Positions 17,801-28,212 of a stretch of DNA of 64,000 bases are shown here, piece after piece. The notes beneath the pieces are model-generated. The model was given only the letters and a program-made list of their open reading frames with translations, was not told the DNA's origin and searched no databases. Made by a program: the position numbers and the translations under genes. Position 1 is the first letter of the stretch, and the number at the start of each line of letters is the position of its first letter. The DNA comes from Dactylosporangium aurantiacum (GTDB lineage: Bacteria; Actinomycetota; Actinomycetes; Mycobacteriales; Micromonosporaceae): assembly GCF_000716715.1 (NCBI RefSeq), contig NZ_JNYJ01000035.1, forward strand, positions 1 to 64,000. The letters run 5' to 3'.

Positions 17801-17821
17801 CGGTACGCCATCCCGGCCTGA
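14801..17821 (+). CDS. Membrane-anchored Hsp70 fused to PQQ-like beta-propeller
   Basis: A 1006-aa fusion. Residues 1-~360 are a DnaK-type ATPase: phosphate-1 motif AIDLGTCHT (8-16), phosphate-2 VFDFGGGTLDVSV (about 171-183), adenosine motif FLVGGSSRIP (about 313-322). There is no substrate-binding domain or C-terminal lid. Residues ~370-510 are Pro/Gly/Ser-rich linker, followed by one transmembrane helix (about 516-534, IALIIVLSLIGG) after an Arg-rich stop. Residues ~540-1006, predicted outside the membrane, contain repeated PQQ-like blades (DVATGTRKW, DLNDGKVRW, DTSNGTAKW). The GTG start at 14801 follows a near-perfect GGAGGTGA site. Chaperone-like ATPase coupled across the membrane to an external sensor or binding domain is inferred; no J-protein or GrpE gene is nearby. 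Confidence 0.9.
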   Translation: MGPTHRLAIDLGTCHTVAVVRRGDEAPRALLFDGSPVMASGIYADESGRLSVGRDAERLSQLAPSRFEPYPKRSVDEGAVLLGDTEVTVVEMLAALLKRVADESLQAGVNPVGSTVLTCPADWGGQRRGVLLEAARAANLGPVVLVDEPIAAATYCLRVLGQQVAPLQSLAVFDFGGGTLDVSVVRREFDGLRVLGVGGLDDLGGVDIDAALVGHLGQLINLRNPEIWQRLANPDSTAAHRDRRALWNEVRAAKEMLSRAASAPIHVPGTEEALHLTREELERVAGPLIDRAVDETRRVLERAGVDVRQLAGIFLVGGSSRIPLVASRLHARFGVAPVVPEQPELPVAYGGMLSVATPPQQLFDGGQAPAPRPVSGTPVSPGGFTSFPVSAPIPVSGTPTSSGAYGSPAGLSQTFATQSPSAPASPATAPGAFIPSQTPPPGAGRPGGPPGAPGGPAAFAAAAPPGTRPGPGPGLARPGVPAGIGAPGVGAPGFGGPAFTPPPPPVVVRPRRRTGPWIALIIVLSLIGGCLWGGTKIFGWIGDQFESVKDGFPDNTTAGDNGTVKDPKIQGLKAGAPITLASEGAVAAVAGNGAVYTATVTVGETEVVGYEATGGEKFRVKLPMEPKEVHLTVVGNLLLVDGEEDLKLPEKDNSRGVIDVATGTRKWNGPWADRLDVLYIGTDVIAEVRGFNTSSIERVDLNDGKVRWSHAGDKDGHYMHAERGVRPAQRWPGADGGADVWAPTREPSFNDVVPFRQSLTADPAVAVQLQADDKASTIDLNSGKVKATGTISKGGDSWLVYNDLAIFKLADLDNALVAYNLSDMKQKWQYRATAGTTLDNVSPCGEKLVCVQAELSSGKDAVIAIDTSNGTAKWTKNAPTDGTTSITREGNWAVVGGKLVGGFGPFGGIGDAALLDSNNGNNQFTLGQGLDGHDVAACAAGRVAIITWRNAASAVQVVVVNVADNKIVGAADVAKKDILQKVSMTDNTVVALNPESRVVQRYAIPA

Positions 17822-17857
17822 CTCGACCGGGCACCGTCACGTCTCCGGCGGTGCGCG

Positions 17858-17890
17858 GCCCCGACCGCCTGCCGCGATGCCGGTCGGGGC
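17858..17890. terminator. Hairpin terminator after the Hsp70 gene
   Basis: A perfect 10-bp GC stem (GCCCCGACCG / CGGTCGGGGC) with a 13-nt loop begins 37 bp after the stop. Confidence 0.65.
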
Positions 17891-17939
17891 GGCGGACCGC
17901 CGCGCTGCCGTGGACGAGGTCGTGGCGGACGCGGTGGCG

Positions 17940-18430
17940 CGCGGGCGGGTGCGGTGGTGCCGGCGGGCGTGGCGGTCCCGGCGGCCGTGGTGGTGCCGGC
18001 GGTCGTGGCGTGCCTGTGGTCGCGGTGGCCTTGGCGGGGTGTGGCGAAGCCGGCGGGCGCGGTGGTGCCGGCGGGTGTGGCGGTGCCGGCGGGTGTGGCG
18101 GTGCCGGTCGGGGTGGTCCAGCGGTGGCCTTGGCGGGGTGTGGCGGTGCCGGCGGGGTGTGGCGGTGCTGGCGGGTGTGGCGTGCCTGTGGTCGCGGTGG
18201 CCCCGGCGGGTGTGGCGGTGCCGGTCGGGGTTGTCCAGCGGTGGCCTTGGCGGGGTGTGGCGGTGCCGGCGGGGTGTGGTGGTGCCGGCGGGTGTGGCGT
18301 GCCTGTGGTCGCGGTGGCCCCGGCGGGCGTGGTGGTGCCGGCGGGTGTGGCGTGCCTGTGGTCACGGCGGCCTTGGCGGACGTGGTGGTGCCGGCGGGCG
18401 TGGCGTGCCCGTGGTCACGGCGGCGTCGGC
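17940..18430 (+). repeat. G-rich degenerate repeat block with 117-bp tandem duplication
   Basis: About 490 bp made from short G-rich units of the form (g)gcggtgccggcgggtgtgg. Within it 18106-18222 and 18223-18339 are two adjacent 117-bp copies that differ at about five positions by eye. Because 117 is divisible by three, all six frames stay open across it, producing fake Pro/His- or Val/Ala-rich ORFs. Runs of GG and GGGG on the plus strand could form G-quadruplexes. I see no credible gene. Confidence 0.8.
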
Positions 18431-19101
18431 GGATGTGGCGGTGCTGGAGGGATCGGTGCGGCGGGCGGCGCGTGGTGGTTCCCGGACTGCGCGGTGGTGC
18501 CCGACGTCCTGGTGTTCGGCGACATCGTGCGGCGGATCGAGGCTTCCTGCGCCGCCCGATGCCGGCGCAAGTCCCGCAGTGCCCGCGATACCGGCGTGTT
18601 CTGGCGCCGTCAGGGCGTGCCGGACGACTCCGGCTGACGCGCCGGCCGCCGTCGCCGGCGGTGGCAGCGGTCGCAGCATGGTGGCTGCCGCGCCATGCAC
18701 CGGGCCGCGGGCCCGATGACCGGTGCGCAACTCGCCGGAGGTCCGTGGCGAAGCACACCGGTGGTAACCCGCCTTGTCGCACCGGACGACGGGGATGCCC
18801 GGTGCTTGCCAGCATTGCGGCATGAACATGCGTCAGCGCCTTGCGGCGGGTCCAGTCGAATCACTACGTGCCGATCAGCAGCACCGGCAACCGGTGCTGC
18901 TGGTCACTCCGCACAACGAAACGGCAATTCCTCGACGCCATCGGTTTGCCGTAGGACGGCAACGCGGATGGTGACTTCGGGACCATCACGCAGCGAGTTG
19001 CAGCACCACGAAGGGGTCGCAGCTGACGGGGTGGACGGCGTGGAGACCGCCAGCGCCCTGGCCTCCCCGGCAAGAACGCGCCCTGCTGTGGCGCGCAGCG
19101 C
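18431..19101. other. Gene-free stretch with a perfect 12-bp hairpin
   Basis: No convincing coding sequence. At 18876-18902 a perfect 12-bp inverted repeat (CAGCAGCACCGG / CCGGTGCTGCTG) with loop CAA stands alone. It lacks a T-run and an adjacent gene end, so terminator, attachment remnant and protein site are all possible. The rest shows nothing I can name. Confidence 0.4.
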
Positions 19102-19136
19102 GACGGGCCGGTCACCTCGGCGGTGGCCGGCCCGTC
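19102..19136. terminator. Terminator hairpin downstream of acnA
   Basis: A 15-bp stem with one G.T pair and a 5-nt loop lies about 20 bp past the acnA stop codon on the minus strand. Confidence 0.75.
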
Positions 19137-19156
19137 GTCGTGCGGAGTGCGAAGGG

Positions 19157-21925
<2,769 letters not shown>

Positions 21926-22006
21926 GGCGTTGCTCCCTACAGTCAATCAGGCGGGTGTCAGGGCAAGTCTTCCGCAACCGGGATGCCCGGTCGTCATCAA
22001 CCAAGA

Positions 22007-22024
22007 AAACCGTACGTCCGTCTT
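22007..22024. promoter_or_regulatory. AcnR-type operator candidate upstream of acnA
   Basis: On the minus strand the site reads AAGACGGACGTACGGTTT. It matches the palindrome in front of the AcnR-like gene at 15 of 18 positions, including the complete TACGGTTT half. It lies about 80 bp before the acnA start codon, where an operator would be expected. Confidence 0.6.
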
Positions 22025-22121
22025 GTTAAACCCGCAAGCGTGTACCAAGCTGTGAAACATGATTCACCACGCCTGACGCGCCTGTTCGGCGGCCCTGGCC
22101 CAGCGGGTTCACGCGGGCGGC

Positions 22122-22487
22122 TCAGAGATCGACGGTCCAGGTGCCGCGGTCCGGCCGGAAGCCCGCCTGGCGCAGCAGGTCATGGCCGTTCGACGGCAGC
22201 GCGGCCGCGAGCCGGTGCGCCGAGCCCGCCCGCAGCGCGTCGACGAGTCCTTGCAGCACCTGTACGGCCAGATCGTGCCGCCCGGGCGGCGCGGCGAGCC
22301 GGATCAGCCGGAAGGTGGTCCCGTCGGACTGGACGGCGGCGAGCGCGGCCGCCGGCTGCTCGTCGTCGCAGATCGGGTCGACCAGCTCCCACCACTGCAC
22401 GTCGGGCGTGTCCCAGCCGGCGGTGATGCGCCGGGTCACGGCGAGACGGTGCGCCGGCACGCGCCGGACGAGAAGGAGGGGATCCAC
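22122..22487 (-). CDS. Small GNAT-like acetyltransferase-fold protein
   Basis: A 121-aa protein. The C-terminal part resembles the second half of a GNAT fold: a beta strand (FRLIRLAAPPGRHDLAVQVLQGLVDALRAG, in outline LIRLAAPPGRHDLAV), then a helix, then LLRQAGFRPDRGTW, the typical terminal xxGF strand. A clear Q/RxxGxG/A acetyl-CoA loop is not evident, so activity is uncertain. I placed the start at GTG 22487 (VDPLLLVRR); the region before it reads as another frame. Upstream on the same strand is the YbhB-like gene, separated by a terminator hairpin, so it is probably transcribed alone. Confidence 0.6.
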   Translation of the reverse strand: MDPLLLVRRVPAHRLAVTRRITAGWDTPDVQWWELVDPICDDEQPAAALAAVQSDGTTFRLIRLAAPPGRHDLAVQVLQGLVDALRAGSAHRLAAALPSNGHDLLRQAGFRPDRGTWTVDL

Positions 22488-22555
22488 GCCGTCAACTGTG
22501 CGGGGCGGGGCTTGCAGGACCCTTGCCGTCGATTTGCCACCTGGCGTCAGCCACC

Positions 22556-22586
22556 CGACCCGCGGGCCGGCGCGGCCCGCGGGTCG
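22556..22586. terminator. 13-bp perfect hairpin after the YbhB-like gene
   Basis: CGACCCGCGGGCC pairs perfectly with its partner across a 5-nt loop. It lies about 25 bp past the stop of the YbhB-like gene. Confidence 0.75.
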
Positions 22587-22595
22587 TGGCAAACC

Positions 22596-22625
22596 TTCAG
22601 AACCCGAACGTTCAGAACCCGAACG
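22596..22625 (-). repeat. 15-bp tandem duplication covering a stop codon
   Basis: Two identical adjacent copies of ttcagaacccgaacg. The inner copy forms the last codons and stop of the YbhB-like gene; the outer copy repeats the codons and stop downstream. It looks like replication slippage. Confidence 0.9.
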
Positions 22626-23139
22626 ACGAGACCAGCACGGCGCGCGCGATGGTGTGCGCGACCACGTTGAAGCCCACCACGTTCGCCGAGGCGTCGGCGC
22701 CGATCTCGAGGGCGTCGACGTCCAGGGCGTGCACCGCGAAGAAGTACCGGTGCGGGGCGTCCTTCGGCGGTGGCGCCGCGCCGCCGAAGTCGCGGGTGCC
22801 GTAGTCGTTGCGGGCGTGGATCGCCTCGTCCGGCAGGCCGTCCTTGTCGCCGGTGCCCGCACCTGTCGGCAGCTCGGTGACGCTCGCCGGCAGGTTATAC
22901 ACGATCCAGTGCCAGAACCCGCCGCCGGTCGGGGCGTCCGGGTCGTAGCACGTCAACGCGAAGCTCTTCGTCTCGGCCGGGAACCCCGACCAGCTCAGGT
23001 GGGGTGAGGTGTTCCCGCGCTCGTAGACCTGCGCGTCGGGCAGCGTGCCGCCGTCGGTGAGGTCCTCGCTGGTCAGCGTGAACGCCGGCACCGCGGGCAA
23101 CGAGTCGAACGGCGACGGCGGGCGGGGTCGGTCGGTCAT
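22612..23139 (-). CDS. YbhB/YbcL (PEBP) family protein
   Basis: A 175-aa phosphatidylethanolamine-binding-like protein (Raf-kinase-inhibitor-like). Conserved ligand-pocket motifs are visible: SPHLSWSGFP, FALTCYDPDAPTGGGFWHWIVYNLP and APHRYFFAVHALD. The bacterial family binds small anionic ligands, and its physiological role is unclear. No signal peptide, so cytoplasmic. The ATG at 23139 has an AGGAG site about 8 nt upstream, favouring it over the longer frame. The last codons and stop are duplicated in tandem downstream (22596-22625). Confidence 0.92.
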   Translation of the reverse strand: MTDRPRPPSPFDSLPAVPAFTLTSEDLTDGGTLPDAQVYERGNTSPHLSWSGFPAETKSFALTCYDPDAPTGGGFWHWIVYNLPASVTELPTGAGTGDKDGLPDEAIHARNDYGTRDFGGAAPPPKDAPHRYFFAVHALDVDALEIGADASANVVGFNVVAHTIARAVLVSSFGF

Positions 23140-23216
23140 GCGCACGCTCCTAGTGCTGGGCTTTGCTCCTAACCTGATCCTCTTACCCAACGACCACGGC
23201 GCTCAAGTGACGCAGT

Positions 23217-23954
23217 TCAGGACCCGCCGGGCGTACCGGTCAGCCTCGCGTACTCCGCCTCGGTGCCGATCGCGGCGCGCCGGTCGGGGTGCTCGACGTA
23301 GTGCTCCACCACCGAGCCCAGGAACACCGGCTCCACGGCGAGCATCTCCAGCGGGACCAGCAGCCAGCCCGGCTCCATCCGCCCCGGCCGGCGGATGCTC
23401 AGCGCCAGCTTCGGGCTGCGCACCGTCAACGGCAACGGCCGCTGGGGCACCCTGACCAGGTCGTCCCACCGGACCCGGCGGCTGCCGCCCGCCCGGATCG
23501 CCAGCCCGTCGGGGCTCACCACGATCCGCGGCCCGCGCAGCAACGGGATCGCGGCCAGGGCGATGAGCAGCGCGGCGACCGCGTTCAACGTCACCCGCAG
23601 GCCCAGCGGCGTCGACGGGTCACTCTCCAGGAACAGCGTGCCGAGCAACGCCCAGGCCATCGTCGCCCGCCCCAGCCACACGGGCGACCCGGGCACCACG
23701 AACGCGTCCCCCCGCACCCGCAGCGCCGACGGCGGCGGCTGCATCACCGGCCGCAGCGCGATGCCGAACCCGATGAAGGCCGCGCTCAGCAGCACGATGG
23801 GGGCCAGCAGGAGGGTGACCGCCAGCCACACCGGCGTGTGCGCCTCGGTCACCCCGAACTCGTAGCCCACCCGCAGCCCGACCAGCACCACGGCGACCGC
23901 CGCGGCCGCGATCCGGCTGCCGCGCACGTATCGACCCAGCCGCTCCGGCGTCAC
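23217..23954 (-). CDS. Membrane protein of unknown function, PH-like C-terminus
   Basis: A 245-aa protein with four hydrophobic segments: about residues 12-30, 42-65, 100-115 and 120-140. The C-terminal cytoplasmic half (RIVVSPDGLAIRAGGSRRVRWDDLVRV) is the strand pattern of a bacterial PH-like domain. No enzyme motif. The GTG at 23954 (VTPERLGRYVRG) is preferred over an upstream ATG that would add a Gly/Cys stretch. Its neighbours (YbhB-like and PfkB genes) are functionally unrelated. Confidence 0.75.
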   Translation of the reverse strand: MTPERLGRYVRGSRIAAAAVAVVLVGLRVGYEFGVTEAHTPVWLAVTLLLAPIVLLSAAFIGFGIALRPVMQPPPSALRVRGDAFVVPGSPVWLGRATMAWALLGTLFLESDPSTPLGLRVTLNAVAALLIALAAIPLLRGPRIVVSPDGLAIRAGGSRRVRWDDLVRVPQRPLPLTVRSPKLALSIRRPGRMEPGWLLVPLEMLAVEPVFLGSVVEHYVEHPDRRAAIGTEAEYARLTGTPGGS

Positions 23955-24035
23955 ACCGCCCAGTGTACGAACGCATCCACCCGCCCACATGACTCACGCC
24001 GCGCGACGGGGCTCCGGGTCACACGTCCAGCGCGG

Positions 24036-24977
24036 TCACACTTCCAGCGAAGGGAAGCGGGCGCGCAGCGCCGGCAGGGTCGGCATGGAGACGGCGCCGC
24101 CGCGGGACTCGCAGACCAGGCCGGCCACGTGGACCGCGACCCTGGTCAGGGCCTCCCAGCCGGCGAGGTCGGTGGGCAGGCCGCGGGTCATGACGCCCCA
24201 GGACAGGCCGGCCATGGTCGCGTCGCCCGCGCCGGTGGCGTCGACGGGGGAGACCGTGGGGGCGGGGACGCGTACCGTGGCGTCGGCGTGCGCGACGAGG
24301 GCACCTTCGGCGCCGATGGTCACCACCACGGCGCCCGCGCCGAGGGCGAGCAGCCGGGCCGCGGCCTGCGTGGGGGACTCGCCCCACAGGGCGGCGGCGT
24401 CGGCGGAGCTGAGCTTCACCAGGTCGGCGGTGGCGGCGAACTCGGCGACGACGTCAGGGTCGACGCCGACGACGGGGCGGACGTTGGGGTCGAAGACGCG
24501 CACCGGGCCGGGGGTCGCCCAGGCGGTGCGGGCGGCGGCGAGCACGGGCGGGCTGAGCAGGCACATCGAGCCGCAGTAGAGCAGGCCGGCGGCGCCGACG
24601 AGGTCGGTGTCGACGTCACCGGCGTCGAGCAGGCCGTAGGAGGGCGGGTCGCCGTAGAAGCGGAACGTCGGCTCGATGCCGCGGAACGTGGTGACGGCGA
24701 GGGTGGTCGCGACGCCGGGAACGGTGACCACGCCGCGGGTGCCGACGCCGGCGGCGGTGAGGAAGTCCAGGATCCGGCCGGCCCAGGGGTCGTCGCCGAC
24801 GGAGCCGGCGAACTCGCTGGGCGCGCCGAGCCGGGCGATGCCGACGGCGACGTTCAGCGGCGCCCCGCCGATCGCCGGGTGGTAGACGAGCTGCCCGGCC
24901 GGCTCCGCAGGGGAGTCGGCGGAGGACTCCAGCAGGTCGACCAGCGCCTCACCGATGACCACCGCGTGTCGTGTCAT
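24036..24977 (-). CDS. PfkB-family carbohydrate kinase (fructokinase-like)
   Basis: A 313-aa ribokinase/fructokinase-family sugar kinase. Signature 1 is in GGAPLNVAVGIARLG (residues ~38-52). Signature 2, with the catalytic Asp, is DATGAGDATMAGL near residue 235. FDPNVRP is the nucleotide-side motif. Members phosphorylate fructose or related sugars with ATP. The ATG lies 12 bp after the stop of the upstream AAA-ATPase gene, so the two may be co-transcribed, although no functional link is apparent. No sugar transporter is nearby. Confidence 0.9.
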   Translation of the reverse strand: MTRHAVVIGEALVDLLESSADSPAEPAGQLVYHPAIGGAPLNVAVGIARLGAPSEFAGSVGDDPWAGRILDFLTAAGVGTRGVVTVPGVATTLAVTTFRGIEPTFRFYGDPPSYGLLDAGDVDTDLVGAAGLLYCGSMCLLSPPVLAAARTAWATPGPVRVFDPNVRPVVGVDPDVVAEFAATADLVKLSSADAAALWGESPTQAAARLLALGAGAVVVTIGAEGALVAHADATVRVPAPTVSPVDATGAGDATMAGLSWGVMTRGLPTDLAGWEALTRVAVHVAGLVCESRGGAVSMPTLPALRARFPSLEV

Positions 24978-24989
24978 CCGGCCAGTACA

Positions 24990-26096
24990 TCACTTCGGCT
25001 GACGCGCCAGCCAGAGCTCGCGGGCCAGGTCGCCGGGGCCGAGCTGGCTCACCGCGGGTTCCCGGCCGAGGGCCGTCGCACCCTCGGCGTCCTTCGTGGC
25101 GTACCAGATCTGGTCGGGGTCCAGGACCGGCAGGTCGTCGGTGCCGGGGACGAACGGGGCACGCGCGGTGAACACCAGCTGGGCGCGGGCCGGGTTGAGG
25201 TCCCGGTCGCGCAGCAGCCGCAGGGTCTCCGCGGCCAGGCTCGGGTGCACGGCGGCGTCGAGGTCGTCGACGAGGAGGACCCCGCCGCGCTCCAGCATCG
25301 GCAGCAGCGCCGCGAGCAGGTCCAGCCAGGCGATGGTGCCGTCGGACTCGGCCCAGCCGCCGAGCGCCGCGGGGCCGGTGCGGCCGGCGTGGACCAGCCG
25401 CAGCAGGTCCCGCTCGACCCCGACGACGCCGAGGTCGGCGTGGCTGACCAGCAGCGTCAGCTGCTCGCTCCACCGGTCGGCGAGGTGCGCCAGGCCGCCG
25501 GCGAGCCGGGCGCCGGGGGTCAGCCGCACGGTGCGGACGCCGCGCAGCCAGGCGGCGACCGGGGCGAGCCACGGGTGCTCGATGTCCCCGCCGAGGGAGA
25601 GCAGGGTCGTGTCCGGTTCGCAGGCGGCGGCGAGGTGGTCCAGGCGGCTCTCCGGCAGGCAGCGGAAGCCGGTGCGGTCCCGCTCGAACCAGACGCGCCG
25701 GCGGTCCCGGTCGGTGGCGTGCAGCCACTCCCCGGCGATCTCGTCGCGCTTGTACGCGCAGCCGTACACGTACCGCACACCGTCGACCAGGAACTCCACC
25801 TCGAGCCGGGTCGGCAGCAGCCGTGCGGCCGGGTCGAGCTGGAACGGCTCGAAGCGTTGGGTGGCGTCGCGGACGTCGCTGCCGGACGCGGCGAGTGCCC
25901 GCAGCGTCGACATCGCCCGCAGCACGGTCGACTTGCCGGCGGCGGTCCCGCCGAAGATTCCGCACAGCGGCGACACGCGCAGCGTCCCGCCGTGGCCGAG
26001 CGGCACGCCGAAGCCGCCGTCGGGCCCGCAGAGCATGGTCAGCTCCTGGATGTCACGGACGGAGCGGTGGTTCTGGAGCCTGAACTTGAGCAGCAT
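24990..26096 (-). CDS. AAA-family ATP-binding protein (OLD/AAA15-like)
   Basis: A 368-aa stand-alone ATPase resembling the AAA_15/AAA_21 group. The N-terminal strand FRLQNHRSVRD is typical of these SMC-like proteins. Walker A is GGTAAGKST (about residues 49-57), Walker B LLVDDLDAAVHPSL near residue 275, and the following ARAQLVFTAR helix-strand matches the family. No C-terminal Toprim or HNH nuclease domain is attached. Relatives include the RloA/AbiL-type defence ATPases and many of unknown role. It is followed 12 bp later by the PfkB kinase. A defence function cannot be claimed without a partner gene. Confidence 0.82.
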   Translation of the reverse strand: MLLKFRLQNHRSVRDIQELTMLCGPDGGFGVPLGHGGTLRVSPLCGIFGGTAAGKSTVLRAMSTLRALAASGSDVRDATQRFEPFQLDPAARLLPTRLEVEFLVDGVRYVYGCAYKRDEIAGEWLHATDRDRRRVWFERDRTGFRCLPESRLDHLAAACEPDTTLLSLGGDIEHPWLAPVAAWLRGVRTVRLTPGARLAGGLAHLADRWSEQLTLLVSHADLGVVGVERDLLRLVHAGRTGPAALGGWAESDGTIAWLDLLAALLPMLERGGVLLVDDLDAAVHPSLAAETLRLLRDRDLNPARAQLVFTARAPFVPGTDDLPVLDPDQIWYATKDAEGATALGREPAVSQLGPGDLARELWLARQPK

Positions 26097-26149
26097 CGCC
26101 TGCCGAGGCTAGGCGCCGCCGGGCCGGGAGACCGGCGAAGCCGTGGAGA

Positions 26150-28102
26150 TCACCAAGGATCTAACCCCAGGCTCTCCGGGACCGTGTGGCGGTGCGGCAC
26201 CGCGTCGGGGATCACCGGTTTGAGCTGGCCGGTGACGAACACGGCGTGCCACACGCAGAAGACGAGCACCGTCCAGATCTTGCGGGAGTGGTCGGCCTCC
26301 TTCTTGCGGTGCGCCTTGAGCAGGCCCCGGACCACGTCGAGGTCGAGCAGGTCGCCGGCGCCGGAGGAGTCGAGGATGCCGTGCGCCCAGTCGTGCATCT
26401 CCGTGCGCAGCCACGGCCGGATCGGCACCGGGAAGCCGAGCTTCTTGCGGTTGACGATCGGCTCCGGGACGATCCCCGCCAAGGCCCGGCGCAGCGCCGC
26501 CTTCGTCTCCTGCGAGCGCGGCGGCACCTTCAGCTCGCTCGGCAGCGTCGAGGCCACCTCGAACACGGCCCGGTCCAGGAACGGGGTGCGCAGCTGCAGC
26601 CCGTGCGCCATCGTCATCCGGTCGGCCTTGACGAGGATGTCGCCGCGCAGCCACGTGTACAGGTCGATGTACTGCATGGTGGCGACGTCGTCGAGGGCGC
26701 TGGCCTCCTTGAACACCGGGGCGGTGACGTCGGTGTGCCGGATGCCGGCCGTGTAGTGCCGCAGCAGCGCCGCCTTCTCCTCCTCGGAGAAGATCCGGGC
26801 GTTGCCGTAGTAGCGCTCCTCGATCGGGGTGGTCCCGCGCTCCAGGAAGCTCTTGCCCTTCACCCCCTGCGGGATCACCCGCGACACCGCCCGCAGGCCC
26901 CGCTGCATCGAGTCGGGCAGGTGGCTGACGCCGGCCAGCGACAGCGGCTCCCGGTAGATCGGGTACCCGCCGAACAGCTCGTCGGCGCCGTCACCGCCGA
27001 GCACGACGGTCACGTCCCGGGCGGCCCGCTCGGCGAGCAGGAACAGCGGGACGAGCGCCGGGTCGGCGACCGGGTCGTCGAGGTGCCACACGATGCGCGG
27101 CAGCGCCCGCATCAGGTCCGCGGGGTTCACGACCGTCGCGGTGTTGCGCACGCCGAGCGCCCGGGCCGACTGCTCGGCCACCTCGATCTCGGAGAACTGC
27201 GCGATGTCGTAGCCCACCGTGTACGTGCGCAGCTGCGGGTCCGCCTCGGCAGCGAGCGCGACGATCGCGGTGGAGTCGATGCCGCTGGACAGGAACGCGC
27301 CGACCGGCACGTCGGCCTTCAGGTGCGCGCGGACACTGTCGCGCAACCCCTCGGTGATCCGCCGGACCAGGCCGTCCTCGTCGCCGGTGGGGGTGGGCCG
27401 CAGGTCCAGCTGGCTGTAGCGGCGGTTGGCCAGGGGGCCGCCGGGCGTGTACACGAACGACTCGCCCGCGCCGAGCCGCCGGATGTCGGGGTGCATCGTG
27501 GCCGGCTCCGGCACGTACTGCATCGTCAGGTAGTGCTGCAGGTTCGCCGGGTCCACCGCGGCCCGCCGCTCCTCGGCGACGAACGGCAGCAGGGCCTTGC
27601 GCTCCGAGGCGAGGTAGACGCCGTCGTCGGTGGTCAGCTGGTACAGCGGCTTCACGCCATACGGGTCACGCGCGCCGAAGGCGCGCCGGGCGGAGCCGTC
27701 CCAGATGACGAACGCGAACATGCCCCGCAGGCGGCTCAGCACGCTCGGGCCCCAGTGGTGGTACGCGGCGAGGATGACCTCCGCCTCCGACTCGGTGGCG
27801 AAGTCGGCGCCCCGGTCCTCGACCAGCTCCTCGCGCAGCTCGGCGGCGTTGTAGACCGCGCCGTCGAACACGATGAGATACCGGCCGCGGGTCACCCCCA
27901 TCGGCGGGAACGACACCGGCTGGCGCCCGCCCGTGAGGTCGGTCACGGCGAGGCGGTCCGCGCCGAAGACGACGTCGTCGGTGACGACCACGTTGGTGTC
28001 GTCGGGCCCGCGGTGCCGCAGCAGCTCCAGCGCCTCGACGACCCGCTCGCGGTGCGCCGCGGCCCGCCCACGGGCGCTGACGAAGGTGAGAAGACCAGCC
28101 AT
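26150..28102 (-). CDS. asnB: Asparagine synthetase AsnB-like with degenerate glutaminase site
   Basis: A 650-aa protein with the two-domain AsnB layout, close in layout to mycobacterial AsnB. The C-terminal synthetase domain looks intact: PP-loop FLSSGIDSTA, GDGADELFGGY, EERYYGN. The N-terminal Ntn glutaminase domain has lost key residues: the nucleophile Cys2 is Ala (MAGLL), the oxyanion Asn (FNGEIYN in E. coli) is Asp80 (FDGAVYN), and the Asp of SDCEV is Glu106. The conserved Arg50 remains. Glutamine hydrolysis is therefore unlikely; the enzyme may use free ammonia or make a different amide. It is divergent from the aminopeptidase P gene, about 110 bp apart. The ATG is unambiguous. Confidence 0.9.
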   Translation of the reverse strand: MAGLLTFVSARGRAAAHRERVVEALELLRHRGPDDTNVVVTDDVVFGADRLAVTDLTGGRQPVSFPPMGVTRGRYLIVFDGAVYNAAELREELVEDRGADFATESEAEVILAAYHHWGPSVLSRLRGMFAFVIWDGSARRAFGARDPYGVKPLYQLTTDDGVYLASERKALLPFVAEERRAAVDPANLQHYLTMQYVPEPATMHPDIRRLGAGESFVYTPGGPLANRRYSQLDLRPTPTGDEDGLVRRITEGLRDSVRAHLKADVPVGAFLSSGIDSTAIVALAAEADPQLRTYTVGYDIAQFSEIEVAEQSARALGVRNTATVVNPADLMRALPRIVWHLDDPVADPALVPLFLLAERAARDVTVVLGGDGADELFGGYPIYREPLSLAGVSHLPDSMQRGLRAVSRVIPQGVKGKSFLERGTTPIEERYYGNARIFSEEEKAALLRHYTAGIRHTDVTAPVFKEASALDDVATMQYIDLYTWLRGDILVKADRMTMAHGLQLRTPFLDRAVFEVASTLPSELKVPPRSQETKAALRRALAGIVPEPIVNRKKLGFPVPIRPWLRTEMHDWAHGILDSSGAGDLLDLDVVRGLLKAHRKKEADHSRKIWTVLVFCVWHAVFVTGQLKPVIPDAVPHRHTVPESLGLDPW

Positions 28103-28212
28103 CCGTCCTCCGCCCTCGCGCTGCCCTTGCCGTGCCCTTGCTTGATCGAAAGGTGCTCCAGGACAAAGTCTCGCACGGGGTACCGTCGCAGGAGGAGCAC
28201 GAATTCGCAGCG

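Noticed and set aside
17637..18815. Pro/His/Arg-rich minus frame and Val/Ala-rich plus frames in the G-rich region
   Set aside because: All frames are open because the repeats have a period divisible by three. The products are repetitive and no credible start with a ribosome binding site was seen.
24990..26096. Stand-alone anti-phage defence gene (OLD-like)
   Set aside because: Only the ATPase is present, with no Toprim, HNH or UvrD-like partner; a PfkB sugar kinase follows. Defence cannot be supported.
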